Below are positions 42,234 to 53,454 of a stretch of 64,000 nucleotides of DNA, piece after piece. Source of the stretch: Salticus scenicus (Eukaryota > Arthropoda > Arachnida > Araneae > Salticidae); the NCBI GenBank assembly GCA_963930645.1, contig OZ005661.1, positions 198,694,532 to 198,758,531 on the forward strand, read 5' to 3'. The translations under genes and the position numbers were made by a program. Position 1 is the first letter of the stretch; each line of letters starts with the position of its first letter. The notes under the pieces were generated by a model. That model was not told where the DNA came from. It searched no databases and was given only the letters and a program-made list of their open reading frames with translations.

Positions 42234-43707
42234 CAGGGTGATTAAAAAAAACGTGGACAAAATGATATGGCAGATCAGTCGTACAACAAGGATAAAAAAT
42301 CGCATAGGAACAGAGGGTCGCAAACGCCTGTAGAGGGCGCTAGAACCACGAGAAGGCGTTGGATACAAACACGAGCTGAGCAAATGGAGATTGTCTTCAT
42401 TCGCGCCGTGGGATACGTTGGGCGTAACATGGCTAGTTACACGCACCGCTAAATGGCTGACATGCATTTAATTTACGCAATGGACGAGAAGTATTGCGAA
42501 TGTATCGTGAGAAATATCCTGGTAGAAAGGTGCCCAGTCGCTCATTCTTTGAAACTCTGCCTCGACGTTTCTGTGAAACTGGCTCGTTCGACGTGCACAA
42601 GCCGGATGCTGGTCTCCAACGAATAACTCGGACAGTTGATGCTGAAGAAAGAATTGCCCAAGAACTCCAGAGTAATCCTTCAACGAGTACACGAATTGTA
42701 TCCCGAAAGACCCATATGCCCCAAGCTACCGTCTGGCGCATTGTACACGACGAAGGAGTACATCCTTATCATTTACAACGCGTCCAGGCACTGGAACCGG
42801 GAGACTACAACAATCATCTGGATTTTGCGCGGTGGTTTTTCTAAGAAAGTGCTGGAGACCGAAACTTCGCAGCAAGTGTTCTCATCACGGATAAGGCTGC
42901 GTTCTCATTAGAGGGTGTGATGAACTTTCACAGCTTGCATATGTGGGTGGGTGAAAATCCGCATGCTACATGTCCGCACGGCGCACAACGAAAATTTTCC
43001 GTTAACGTGTGGGCTGGCATTGTAGGAGACTGTTTATTTGGTCCGTACATTCTCCCAGAAAGACTTAACGTCTCATTTATCTAACATTCTTGCAAGAGGT
43101 TCTGCCAGAAATGCTGAATGATGTTCCGATGCCTATTCATCAACGCATTCGATTTCAACACGACGGAGCCCCTGCACATTTCAGCACAGACGTCAGAGCA
43201 CATCTGCAGGCTACTTTTCCTGGCGGCTGGTTTGGTTTCGGTGGACCAATCACATGGCCACCACGATCACCAGACCTGTCTCCCTTGGATTTTTTCTTAT
43301 GGGGAATTTTAAAAGGACATGTGTATGAAACACCTTTTGCAACGGCGGAAGACTTGGTAGGAAGATTCGTTGTGTCAGCAGGAAGTGTTCGAGATACACC
43401 TGGTATCTTTGAGAAGGTGCGGCGTTCTATGCAACGTTGATGCCAGGCGTGTCTCGATGCATCTGGCAAAAACTTCAAGCATCTCCTGTAGGCTCAACAT
43501 TTGGCTTGCATTAGTCGCATGTGAAATAGTAATTATCAATAAAATGATCTGTAATGGTTTCATTTCTTCTCTTTATGTTATGTATTTTAGGCGCCCTGTA
43601 GCGGCTCCGGATCGCAGTTCCGACCCTCTGTTCTTATGCGATTTTTGATGCTTGTTGTATGATTGATCTACCATGCCATTTTGTCCACGTTTTCTTGAAT
43701 CACCCTG
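42234..43707 (+). mobile_element. DD41D-clade mariner relative, nearly full length
   Basis: TA on both sides (42232-42233, 43708-43709). The ends are CAGGGTGATTAAAAAAAACGTG and, inverted, CAGGGTGATTCAAGAAAACG; the inverted repeats run for about 90-115 bases through GACAAAATG, ACAACAAG, AATCGCATA and CAGAGGGTCG. At 1474 bp with a central transposase relic it is close to the size of an autonomous element, but the coding region is broken. Confidence 0.9.
42453..43491 (+). pseudogene. Dead DD41D-type Tc1/mariner transposase
   Basis: From ATG at 42453 (MADMHLIYAM) the frame shifts near 42490 into RMYREKYPGRKVPSRSFFET, part of a helix-turn-helix DNA-binding half that also contains RRFCETGSF and STSTRIVSRKTHMPQATVWR. 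A TAA stop follows ARWFF (42842). The catalytic core shows the first D in LITDKAAFS, the second in IRFQHDGAPAH and the third in SPDLSPLDFFLWG. I count 41 residues between the second and third aspartates, the spacing that defines the DD41D (Visitor-like) clade. A frameshift near 43083 and a TGA at 43438 break the rest; the natural end is CQACLDASGKNFKHLL and TAG at 43489-43491. In the intact state it would cut and paste the surrounding element at TA sites. Confidence 0.9.
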
Positions 43708-43959
43708 TATATCGTATTTATCGTAATATAACTCAATACTTATTTCGCTTCCTTCTTCGACTCGTTTTAATACGCATTTTTTATATGCATGAGCAGCCCC
43801 CGAAAAACAAAAACATTCAATCATTAAATTCATTTATTTATTTATTTTTATTTCATGTTATTTCACGCGAACTTTTTATTTCCTAATTCAAAATTATTAA
43901 AAAAAACTTTTTCGATATCGCTTGTAACGATACTGATTATTAGTAATTTTCCTTTCTTT

Positions 43960-43992
43960 TGCTAGTTCTCGGATACTTTTGCTACCGACTGT
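43960..43992. mobile_element. Right terminus of a CAGTCGGTAAC-family MITE (solo)
   Basis: gctagttctcggatac followed by TTTTGCTACCGACTG and TA. The rest of the element is absent. Confidence 0.7.
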
Positions 43993-43994
43993 AA

Positions 43995-45055
43995 ATTCGA
44001 CTGGTAACCTTATCTCTACCAACCTAACACTCCATGGACAACTTCACTTTCCTGCACTGAGCGCTAAAGTGATTGAATGAGGCTTTACTTCCTTAGAAAC
44101 TTTTAATTTACTGTCCAATGAACTATAACTATCTAACAATGAAGCCATAATATATTATGAAAAAATATATCTTATTCTAGGTGATTTAAACCTTTGATAA
44201 AATAGATGGGACATTCGAATAATATTATTCGAGTAATGGATTAGGACTACACTAATTCAGATTTCTTTTTCAAAATTTTTCTCATGTCTGCTGGGTTCTC
44301 CTTATCAATAATGGTATTGATCTTTGTCACATCCTTCATATGAAAATGATCGATATTTCAGTTTTCTTACCCTCAAGTCTTTTCAAGTTAGACTTGTTCT
44401 AGACAAATTTCTAGAGAATTATTTTTCTTTTCCTCCTCGCAGTCAAAGAAAGAGAGATTGCCGCAACTACATGATTTCTTTCGCAGACAAATAAAAAGTT
44501 TCAACGCGTGTGCCCTTTATGGCAAATTAATCGATTATTATTTTTTTTTCCCTTTAAGATAAAAGAAAAGAAGGGGAAAAATTTTAAATTGCAATATATT
44601 ATTTCAATATATTATTTCATTGGTTTATTACTTATCACAGTTGATTTTAATTTAATTTATTTTGTTTTATTTTTTATTCAAATATGGTTACTATGTAATT
44701 CAGTGTTTCATTTGAATGTAATACAATTCAAGGGGTCTTTGTACATAAAAACTAAAAAGAAAAAAAAAAAAAAAAAAAAAGAAGTTCGTTTTCTTTTCTG
44801 AGTAATAGATATAAATTCTGTACGATACAGAATTTAATTTAAGACGACAGGTCATTTTTTGAATATTTTTTTAGTTATATTCTTCCATATAAAGCCGTTT
44901 GCTGACTGTGTTACGTTCTTTTGAAACGGATACTTTATTTATTTTTAAAATTTCGTTCGTAGATTTTCTCTCTATTTTATTTTTAATATTTATTTTTAGA
45001 AAGGATGCGACAGGAAAGGAACGGGAAACAAGAAAGAAAAATCATGCAGCACGCA
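43995..45055. other. AT-rich stretch, nothing recognised
   Basis: Poly-A (44760-44780) and poly-T tracts, no shared repeat or coding signal. Confidence 0.4.
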
Positions 45056-45059
45056 TTGA

Positions 45060-48000
45060 TAAGTAACACTTTCCAACTGTACGCAATTGTTGTATCGAAT
45101 AACTATTAATATTCTTTGCCTGCGTTATCGCACGACAGACAGAAGGACTAAAAAACATACAAATAGGCTAATTGATTTTATAATTACTCTTAGGCATTTT
45201 GGAAAGTGTTAAAAAGGCTTAAGGGGAAAAAAATGCAGCCGTTAGATTATAATTACAGATTTAAACTCTCTGAATATTTCACTGTAGCCCTGTAAATCTC
45301 AAAGTTAATCATATCATATTCTATACAAACCAATATTTTAGAATATTAATAATACATGTCAATGTTTTTAAGATTTTTGTAGCAGAAAGTTTTTTAAATA
45401 TAACTTTTAAAATATTCTGTCCTAAAATGTAATTTTAAATAGGGAATATTCCATAGGGAACATGAGTGTATCATTTAAAAAAAAATTCTCAAAATATTCA
45501 CGGATGATAGGAGCCGGAGACAAACAGATAGAAAGGTAGATAATCGGACAGACAGATGCAAAAATTGAAATCATATTCCCACTAAAATTATAAGAAGGTG
45601 TTAAAACGCTCATGTAAACAAAAGTGCAATTCCAGCAAATTTTTATTAATACCTCTTAAAGTAACTGATTATTTTTGTGTGGCCCTGTAAATCTAATGCT
45701 AACCATACTATATTACATAGAAGGCACACTCTTTTGTGCATACGAATAATATATTTCAATTACATTAAGCTTTGTGGAAGATAAAATTTTTAAAATTTGG
45801 TTTATATAAATAACTCTCATACAACACATTGCTTTGGAGTACTTATAAGTGCCCCTGTACACAAACCAGTTAGAAATGTTTTCTATTTTGTGTAGGAAAC
45901 ATCCGATAGGGAAGTAAATAACATATTAAAATTTCATTGAAGTTGTATACACTAAAGGTGATAAAATATGATTTATAGAAACTCCTCTCATAGAACGCAA
46001 TGCTTCCGAATACTTTTGGTTGTCCCTGTACGCAAACCAGAAGAGGTATCCATTCCATTTTCAATAGAGAACATCCGATAGTGAACTTCAATAAAATATA
46101 TCGGTTTAAAGAAATTCCATAAATATTTACGGGAATTACAGCGAGCGCAGAAACACAGACAGAGAGACAGACAGACGGACAGAAGAACAGTCAGACATAT
46201 ACACAAATTGAAATTATATTCACACTAAAAAAAATGACAGAAAGTGTCAAAAACGCTTAATGTAAACGAAAGTACAATTTTAGCAATTTTTTATTAATAG
46301 CTCTTAATATAACTGAATATTTTTGTATCACCCTGTAAATCTAATGATAACCATGCTATATTCTATGCAAAGCATTCTTTTGTGTATATAAATAACATAT
46401 TTCAATTTCCTAAAACTTCGTGGAAAGTAAAGTTATTAAAATTTGATTTATAGAAATATCTCACAAAGAACGCAATGCTTTAAAGTACTTTTGAGTGTCC
46501 CTGTGCATAAACTAGTGGTGGTATGTAATCTATTTTATATAGGAAACATCCAATAGTGAACTTCAATAACATATTTCAATTTCATGAAGGTATTGTACAG
46601 TAAAGGTATGAAAATATGGTTTATAGAAATACCTCTCAAAGAACACAATTCTTTGATATAATTTCGGGTGTCCCTGTACACAAACCAGTAGAGGTATAAA
46701 CTCCATTTTCAATAGGAAACATCCGATAGTGAACATGAATAACATATATCAATTTCAAAAAATTCCATAAATATTTACGGGTTTTAGAGCGAGAGCAGAC
46801 AGACAGACGTACAGATACACAAATTGATATCATATTCACACTTAAAAAATTTTTAGAAGTGTTAAAAACGCTTAATGTAAACGAAAGTAGAATTCTAGCA
46901 AATTTTTAATAAGATCACTTAATATAACAGAATATTTTTATGTCACCCTGTAAATATAATGCTAATCATGCTATATTCTATGTAAATCATTCTTTTGTTC
47001 ATATAAATAACATATTTCAATTTCCTAAAGCTTCGCGGAACCTCTCATAGAACACAATGATTTGAAATACTTTCGGGTGTCCCTATACACAAACCACTAG
47101 AGGTATAAACTCCATTTTCAACGGGGAACATCCGATAGTGAACTGGAATAACATATTTCAATTTCATTAAGATATGTGTACAGTAAAGGTATGAAAATAC
47201 TATTTATAGCAATACCTCTCATGGAACACAATGCTTTGAACTACTTTCGGGTGTCCCTGTATACAAACCACTAAAAGTATAAACTCCATTTTCAAAAGGG
47301 AACATCCGATAGTGAACTTGAATAACATATATCAGTTTCAAGAAATTCCACAAATATTTACGGGAATTAGAGCGTGGAGAGGCAGACAAGCCGAAGTCAT
47401 TAACACTTTTTAACCTTGTTGGGAAGTGTTAAAAATGTTAGAAAGTGTTAAAAACGCTTAATTTAAATGAAAGTACACTTTTAGCAAATATTTATTAATA
47501 GCTCTTTATATAACTGGATATTTTTGTGTCACCCTGTAAAACTAATGCTAATCATGCTATATTCTATGCAAAGTAGCTTTTGTTCTTATAAATAACACAT
47601 TTCAATTTCACAAATCTTCGTGCAAAGTAAAGTTATTAAAATTTAGTTTATAGAAATATCTCTCATAAAACGCAATGCTTTGGAATATTTTGTGTGTCCC
47701 TGTACACAAATCAGTGGTGGTATTTACTCCATTTTATACAGGAAACATCCGATAGTGAACTTGAATAACATATTTCAATTTCATTAAGATTTGTGTACAG
47801 TAAGGGTATGGAAATATGGTTTATAGAAATGCCTCTCATAGAACACAATGCTTTGAAATACTTTCGGGTGTCCCTGTACACAAACCAGTAGAGGTATAAA
47901 CTCCATTTTCAATAGGAAACGTCCGATAGTGGACTTTTATAACATATTTCAATTTTATTAAGATTTTTGTACAGTAAGGGTATGAAAATATGGTTTATAG

Positions 48001-48225
48001 AAACGCCTCTCATAGAACACAATGCTTTGAAATATTTTCGGGGGTCCCTGTACACAAACCAGTATAGGTTTAAATTCCATTTTCAATAGGGAACATCCGA
48101 TTGTGAAGTTGAATAACATATATCAGTTTCAAGAAATTCCATAAATATTTACGGGAGTTAGAGCGCAAACAGACAAATCCAAGACATAAACACTTTTCAA
48201 CCTTGTTGGAAATTGTTAAAAAGGG
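45060..48225 (+). mobile_element. Tandem-repeat element, family 5, with 173 bp subunits and terminal hairpin
   Basis: Begins with AACACTTTCCAACTGTACG and ends with a hairpin near 48189-48214, ACACTTTTCAACCTTGTTGGAAATTGTT; a related hairpin occurs at 47400-47432. Inside, a unit with tttcgggtgtccctgtacac and aggaaacatccgatagtgaac recurs, with the ccctg anchor at 45853, 46024, 46499, 46672, 47081, 47255, 47698, 47872 and 48046: within each pair the spacing is 171-174 bp. A larger unit (gcttaatgtaaacgaaagta) recurs at about 45603, 46252, 46866 and 47456. GACA-type microsatellites (for example 46155-46180 and 46799-46815) sit between units. No coding capacity. Confidence 0.75.
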
Positions 48226-49019
48226 AGGAAAATAAATTCAATTAGTATAAATATATAAAAATAACACACACACAAAAAAAAAGAAAAAAGTACTTTATTA
48301 TAAATGCGTAGTTGCGTTCTTTATCAACGGTTACTATATCCATTTTTTAAATTTTAATTGAATGTTTTCCCTCAATTTCATTTTATTTTTAAAACTCGTT
48401 TTTAATATTTTTGTAACTTGTTCCCGAAAGAAAACTCGTTTAGAATTTGTCTATTTTATTTGAAAGCTTGTCGCCCTAAAAATAAATAAATAAATAAATC
48501 TGGACATTACATTAATCCCTTGCTCACTCATTTAGTTATACACATTGTTAAGAAAATATTAACATTTTATGTATGATAAGTGTTTCGTAAATAAACAGAC
48601 AGTTTCTAATCCATGAATGTATTTCATTCGTCGAATATTCCTGAAACAATTACTCGTACCACAAATATTACGAAAAGAGCATTATATACACCGCAACCAA
48701 TATATATCTCTTTTTAAGGAACTGTAAATAACAGTTTAATTAATAATGTTTTATTGACAAACGAACATTTCATTGTTTACTGAAATTCACATGACTGCAC
48801 ATGGCTACCCAGGTACATCTCACTTTCAGTGAAGCCTTCTTTTATTATGTTTCTCATGTGTTTACATGTTTTCTCTCTCTCCAGTTCTAATAAAAAAAAA
48901 ATGCTTACATACTTTCTAACCAGAATTTAATTGAGTACTACAGGACTTATTTTAATGAAATAACTGTATTCCATTCCCTAGCATATCGGTTACAATATTC
49001 ATTTCTTAAAATTACTTTA
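48226..49019. other. AT-rich stretch, nothing recognised
   Basis: An (AAAT)n run at 48477-48499 is the only simple feature. Confidence 0.4.
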
Positions 49020-49320
49020 TTGCTTTATAAAAGGAGCCCCTCGGAAGTCTATATTTCTAGCTTAAGGGTTTAGAAAATGACCATTTATTCATTCCAGATG
49101 AAGGCGGTATATTTTTTTTTCTCAGTGTAACATTCTTAATATTGTTTCACCATCTAGAAATTTATAGGCTAAAAATTCTCCATCATTTCGTCTATCCAGG
49201 TTATTTATTTACCTTCTACTCATAACTCGGAAATCTATATTTCTAGATAAGAAATGCAGAAAATGACTACTTATCTGTTCTAGATGAAGGTTGTATATTT
49301 TTTTTTCCCCAGTATACATT
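49020..49320 (-). repeat. TTCTAGAA-motif repeat, two units, reverse orientation
   Basis: Two units ending ggtatatttttttttctcagtgta (49111-49131) and ggttgtatatttttttttccccagtata (49287-49317). The segments atatttctagcttaag, aaaatgaccattta and catctagaaattta match 61905-62895 in reverse. Confidence 0.6.
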
Positions 49321-49325
49321 ACATA

Positions 49326-49539
49326 CAGTCGGTAACAAAAGTATCCGAACACTAGTAAAAGTTCCTATGCGAAAAAAGTACACTTCATACGGTTTTGTTA
49401 AATAAATCCTTATCGAATCATATTCTTACACTGACTCAGAACAGGATTCGACAAGGATTTATTTAACAAAACCGTATGAAGTGTACTTTTTTTTACATGG
49501 GAATTTTTGCTAGTGTTCGGACACTTTCGTTACCGACTG
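49326..49539. mobile_element. CAGTCGGTAAC-family palindromic MITE
   Basis: CAGTCGGTAACAAAAGTATCC to GACACTTTCGTTACCGACTG between TAs. It is directly followed, 6 bases on, by a deleted mariner. Confidence 0.9.
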
Positions 49540-49545
49540 TATATA

Positions 49546-50099
49546 TTACGTGTAAGGGAAAGTTCTGTCGTTTTTGAACACGTGCACCTTTATGCGTTGT
49601 CGATTATCGACTGAAACCGGTTTAAACAGTTAGGTTAGAATATAATTGATGATTTACACACATTTTTTCGTATTCTAGTAGATTTTTCCAAACTTGTAGA
49701 ACTGTCACCATGGGTGAAGAAAAAGTGCACTTAAGACACTGTATGTTGTACGAGTTCCAAAAAGGGAATAACGCGATGGAGGCATTAAAAAACTTAAGTG
49801 ACGTGTTTGGAGAGGACGCAGTAACAGCTCGAACATGCCAAAGTTGGTTTGCAAAATTTCATTTGGGTGATTTTTTTTTTCTTTTTTGAAAGATGAACCC
49901 AAATAAGTTAGGCCATCAGGTGTCAATGAGGAAGTGCTGCAGTATGATCAGGACAAATCCCACATTGACTTCCACGGAAGTGGGCTTGAAGCTTGGGATT
50001 CATCAGATTACTGCTTTGGATCACATTAAAGGGCTTGGTTTCGAGTCCAAACTATCTGTTTGGGTGACACACAACGATAGAACTTTCCCTTACACCTAA
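49546..50099 (+). mobile_element. Internally deleted mariner element
   Basis: Left end TTACGTGTAAGGGAAAGTTC and, inverted, TTAGGTGTAAGGGAAAGTTC, with TA at 49544-49545 and 50100-50101. At 554 bp it keeps both ends and the N-terminal part of the transposase gene, but the catalytic half has been deleted just before the right end. Confidence 0.85.
49710..50090 (+). pseudogene. N-terminal fragment of a mariner transposase
   Basis: ATG at 49710 opens GEEKVHLRHCMLYEFQKGNN, continuing through TARTCQSWFAKFHLGDF: the first helix-turn-helix of a mariner transposase. A poly-T expansion at 49869-49879 breaks the frame, ending in TGA. The second helix-turn-helix follows in another frame (SMIRTNPTLTSTEVGLKLGI, then HIKGLGFESKLSVWV). 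Homology stops a few residues later at the deletion point, so no DD34D core is present. It could still bind mariner ends if made, but the frame is broken. Confidence 0.85.
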
Positions 50100-50347
50100 T
50101 ATATATACATTTGTCATTTTGGTTATGAATTAAATTGTGTATCGCAATTGCACATTTAAAGACCTTGGCGAGAAACGTCCAAACTAATTCGATGCCACAT
50201 TTCAAATTTCGCTAAAGGGTTTTATACTGAAACTGCTCTATTTCTTTAGCACAATTTTTCGTAATTTTACTTTAATTATTTTTTTTAAAAATATTGTTTA
50301 TACGTTCATTCGATAACGAGCAAGGCAACATTGAATCAACGTTGATA

Positions 50348-50556
50348 CAGTCGGTAACAAAAGTATCCGAACACTAGCAAAAATTCCTATGTAAAAATAG
50401 TACATTTCATACGGTTTTGTTCAATAAATCCTTATCGAATCATGTACTTGCACTATGAATAGGATTCGACAAGGATTTATTTAACAAAGCCGCATGAAGT
50501 GTTCATTTTTTACATAGGAATTTTTGCTAGTGTTCGGACACTTTTCTTATCGACTG
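50348..50556. mobile_element. CAGTCGGTAAC-family palindromic MITE
   Basis: CAGTCGGTAACAAAAGTATCC to GACACTTTTCTTATCGACTG. TA on the left; the right flank is TTC, probably mutated. Confidence 0.85.
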
Positions 50557-50561
50557 TTCTT

Positions 50562-50590
50562 TTCTCTCTCTCTCTCTCTCTTTTTTTTTA
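50562..50590. repeat. (CT)n/poly-T tract
   Basis: About nine CT dinucleotides followed by nine T residues. Confidence 0.85.
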
Positions 50591-51668
50591 CATAAAAAAA
50601 ATATATTAGCCTATTTATTTGTTTATTAATTTTTAGAATCAATTTATTTATTTTTAAATATCTTTGAAGTTAAAATGGGGTTTTTACTTAATATGTTTCT
50701 AGTCAATTATCCAATTGAACTGAAAAACACAGCGTTAGCTACATTTTGTTTTTATCAATAAGTGTATCAGTTTTTGATGAAATCTAGTAATACGGAGAAA
50801 TACAATCTCAAACTTAAGCTTTGCATATTTAAATAAAAACAGAAATGTTTACACGTTCATTCAAGGTGTATTACAATAAATGGCTACAACGCAAAATCGC
50901 TGTCTGAAGGAAATAGTACGCCCTGTCGTACTAAAACAAAAACTTTTTGTAACAATGTTATTAGGTTCTGTTGAAAATGATTAATGGGAAGAAATTATAA
51001 TGAGCAAAAATTTTATGAATAGGTTCAAAACGGAAAGTAATGATTGAAATTAAAATAAGTAGATGTATAACTAGATGCTATGATAAACCCACAGACTAAC
51101 TTGCAACGTTTTTGGTCCAACCTTTTTGGAATTATGCAAGATACATAACTTACATGCACATGCGCATACAGACGTTACAAAAAACTTGTAAAATCGCAGA
51201 TATTTTTTAAAAGAATCTTTTACCAACTGTTTCCAGCTGCCAAATCTATGTTATTCTATGGAGAAATTTGGTGCTTAAGTTACTCATTACCTAATACAGT
51301 CTTTTTTTAATTTCGTTTTTACAGTCAGAAAAAATCATAACCGTTAAATTAATTTTTATTTTCTAAAAATTTACTTTTTGAAATTTCTTTTTAAATAAAT
51401 AAAGTTTTCTCCTTTTACTATTAAAAATGAAGTATTAAATATTTAAATAGTCCATTTTCGGAAAACAAAAGATAATTCAGTGGTTGTGGATTTTCTGATT
51501 TCATTTTTCACATTTTTACTTATTTAAAATAAAATATTAAAAATTTTAAAAATCCAATTTTGGAAACCAAAACGAAATTAAATGATTATGAATTTTCTAA
51601 ATTTTAAAAAAGAATTTGGAAAAATACATTGAGTAATGAGTAATTTATGTATTAAGTTTCTCCAGTGA
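50591..51668. other. AT-rich stretch, nothing recognised
   Basis: A short segment near 50905-50935 (acgcaaaatcgctgtctgaaggaaatagta and then ctgtcgtact) resembles 18140-18185 but no element boundary is visible. Confidence 0.35.
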
Positions 51669-51672
51669 ATGA

Positions 51673-51785
51673 CATCCCTAACAGCCCATTTTCTCCCCAG
51701 GATATTCTCAAGATGTCTTCCGGATGAAAATACATCCAAGAAACATCCTGAAGATGTACTGTGGATAAGTTTGCTGTTAGGGATG
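51673..51785. mobile_element. 113 bp MITE-like element, CATCCCTAACAGC ends
   Basis: CATCCCTAACAGC at the left and its exact inverse GCTGTTAGGGATG at the right. Internal motifs gatgtcttccggatg, acatccaagaaacatcc and gaagatgta are variants of one short palindrome. The terminus is shared with 8158-8458. Confidence 0.65.
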
Positions 51786-51789
51786 GTAT

Positions 51790-52359
51790 TCGGCCGCTGG
51801 CATTGATCGTTAAAGAATCCCCTTCTTTCTCTTTCTTAAGGTAATCTAATGGATTTTAGTTGCTGTATATTATCAGGATATCTCATTGAAAAATCACGTT
51901 TCTCGAATTTTGTTTTTTGAGTTGAACTCTTCGAATATATATATGTCGCCTTTTTTCATCAATTAAGAAAACAATTGAAAAATATTTAAAAAATAATAAT
52001 AAATGTAAATATTTTATTTCATTAAGCACATTTAAGGGTTTAATTTTCAATTTCGAAAAGAAATATTTAACTTATTATTATTATTATTTTTTTTTTTTTT
52101 AACTGCTTCCTGAGATAAAAGATGACATATTCAAAGAGTGGAATTCGAAAAACATTATTTTTGAAAGAGATATCCTGTTGAAACAAAGCATCAAAAATAT
52201 CATTGGATTACATGAGAAAGGAGACAGGAGGGTATCTAACTACCAAAGAACCTTCGGTGATAGACCACATCAAATCCAAGATTACAGGTGCACAACTAGG
52301 TGTTATAACAGCCTGATATACACATTTTTTACATTTTACTTTTATTTATATTTGTGACA
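51790..52359. other. AT-rich stretch, nothing recognised
   Basis: Poly-A/T tracts only. No shared repeat or exon. Confidence 0.35.
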
Positions 52360-53190
52360 TAACATGTGAATGGACTTTATCCGTGTTACGTCATAAAATC
52401 CCTGACATATGACCACTAAGGCCCCTCTATGATACGAACTGGCGCAGTGTCCGCCACTTTCTAGCACGTCTGGGGAAAAAGATGGCGGTAGAAAAAGCTA
52501 GGTTACCTGATTAGCGTTGTTATCGCCTTTAAACTTCTACACAGATCATGCGAGCTAGAACTTCTTATCACGAAACAAACAAGTTGGCAGTTTTAAGAAC
52601 ATTGCCAACATTCTCAAAACTGCAACCCTTTACGTTAAAAGAAATGTAATTTTAAAGTTAATTTTTAAAGAATTTAGAAACAATAACTTAAAAAAAAAAA
52701 AAGTACATTCATAAGAATGTCAAAGAACTTTGAAAATAAAATGAAATAAGTTGAAAATAAGGGAAATCTTGCGCTACAAAGTTGAGCTGCTGCTCCGGGT
52801 ATCCAAGAGTTACATCGGCAATATTTATAATCCATTTTTTCCTTCTTTTTGGGTTAGAAGAAAATATAAACAGGCGGTGCCCTTTTCTGAAGTTATTCGT
52901 GCAATTTATTGCCGAAAAATCACCAATAATAAATCGTCAGACAGTCTTGTGGGCTAGAAAATGGCGGATGTGTCAGCCTATCAATGTAGTAGTTCTAATG
53001 ACCACTGCAGGGAAAACTGCATCATTATAATGTTTTTATTTGCATTGTATGGGGAAATTTTTTATTCTATAGGGAAATGTTTGCACCCTGTGTTGAATTT
53101 AATGGGAAATAAAGAATCAGAAATCACACGATGGGTGATATTTAGCCCCGAACTCAAAAAACGGATATCGTTCATTACACGAGATACAAC
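52360..53190. repeat. Dispersed repeat, unknown class, longer copy
   Basis: Second copy of the repeat at 36990-37370: gtgaatggactttatccgtgttacgtcataa, attataatgttt, tatggggaaat, attctatagggaaatgtttgcaccc and gaatcagaaatcacacgatgggt segments in order. A central part (52430-52980) absent from the other copy includes gaactggcgcagtgtccgcc and aaaatggcgg. No long ORF. Confidence 0.55.
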
Positions 53191-53454
53191 ACCCGTTTCG
53201 TAAATTGCTTTCACAATATTTCATTCGTACTCTATATGTGAAAGTGAAGAATGCTTAACAACTGTTTACGTCAGTTTTTAATCTTATCTACATTTCCTTA
53301 GCATAATAATTTTGACTCTTACTCGTAGAATATTTAAAAATATATATGCAATACTTCCAAGAAAATTCTACGAATAAGTTTAACTAGTTGTATGGAATAA
53401 TTTGCACCACAAATCATGCAAAATGGTACATTAAGAACTCTATACACACACCCA

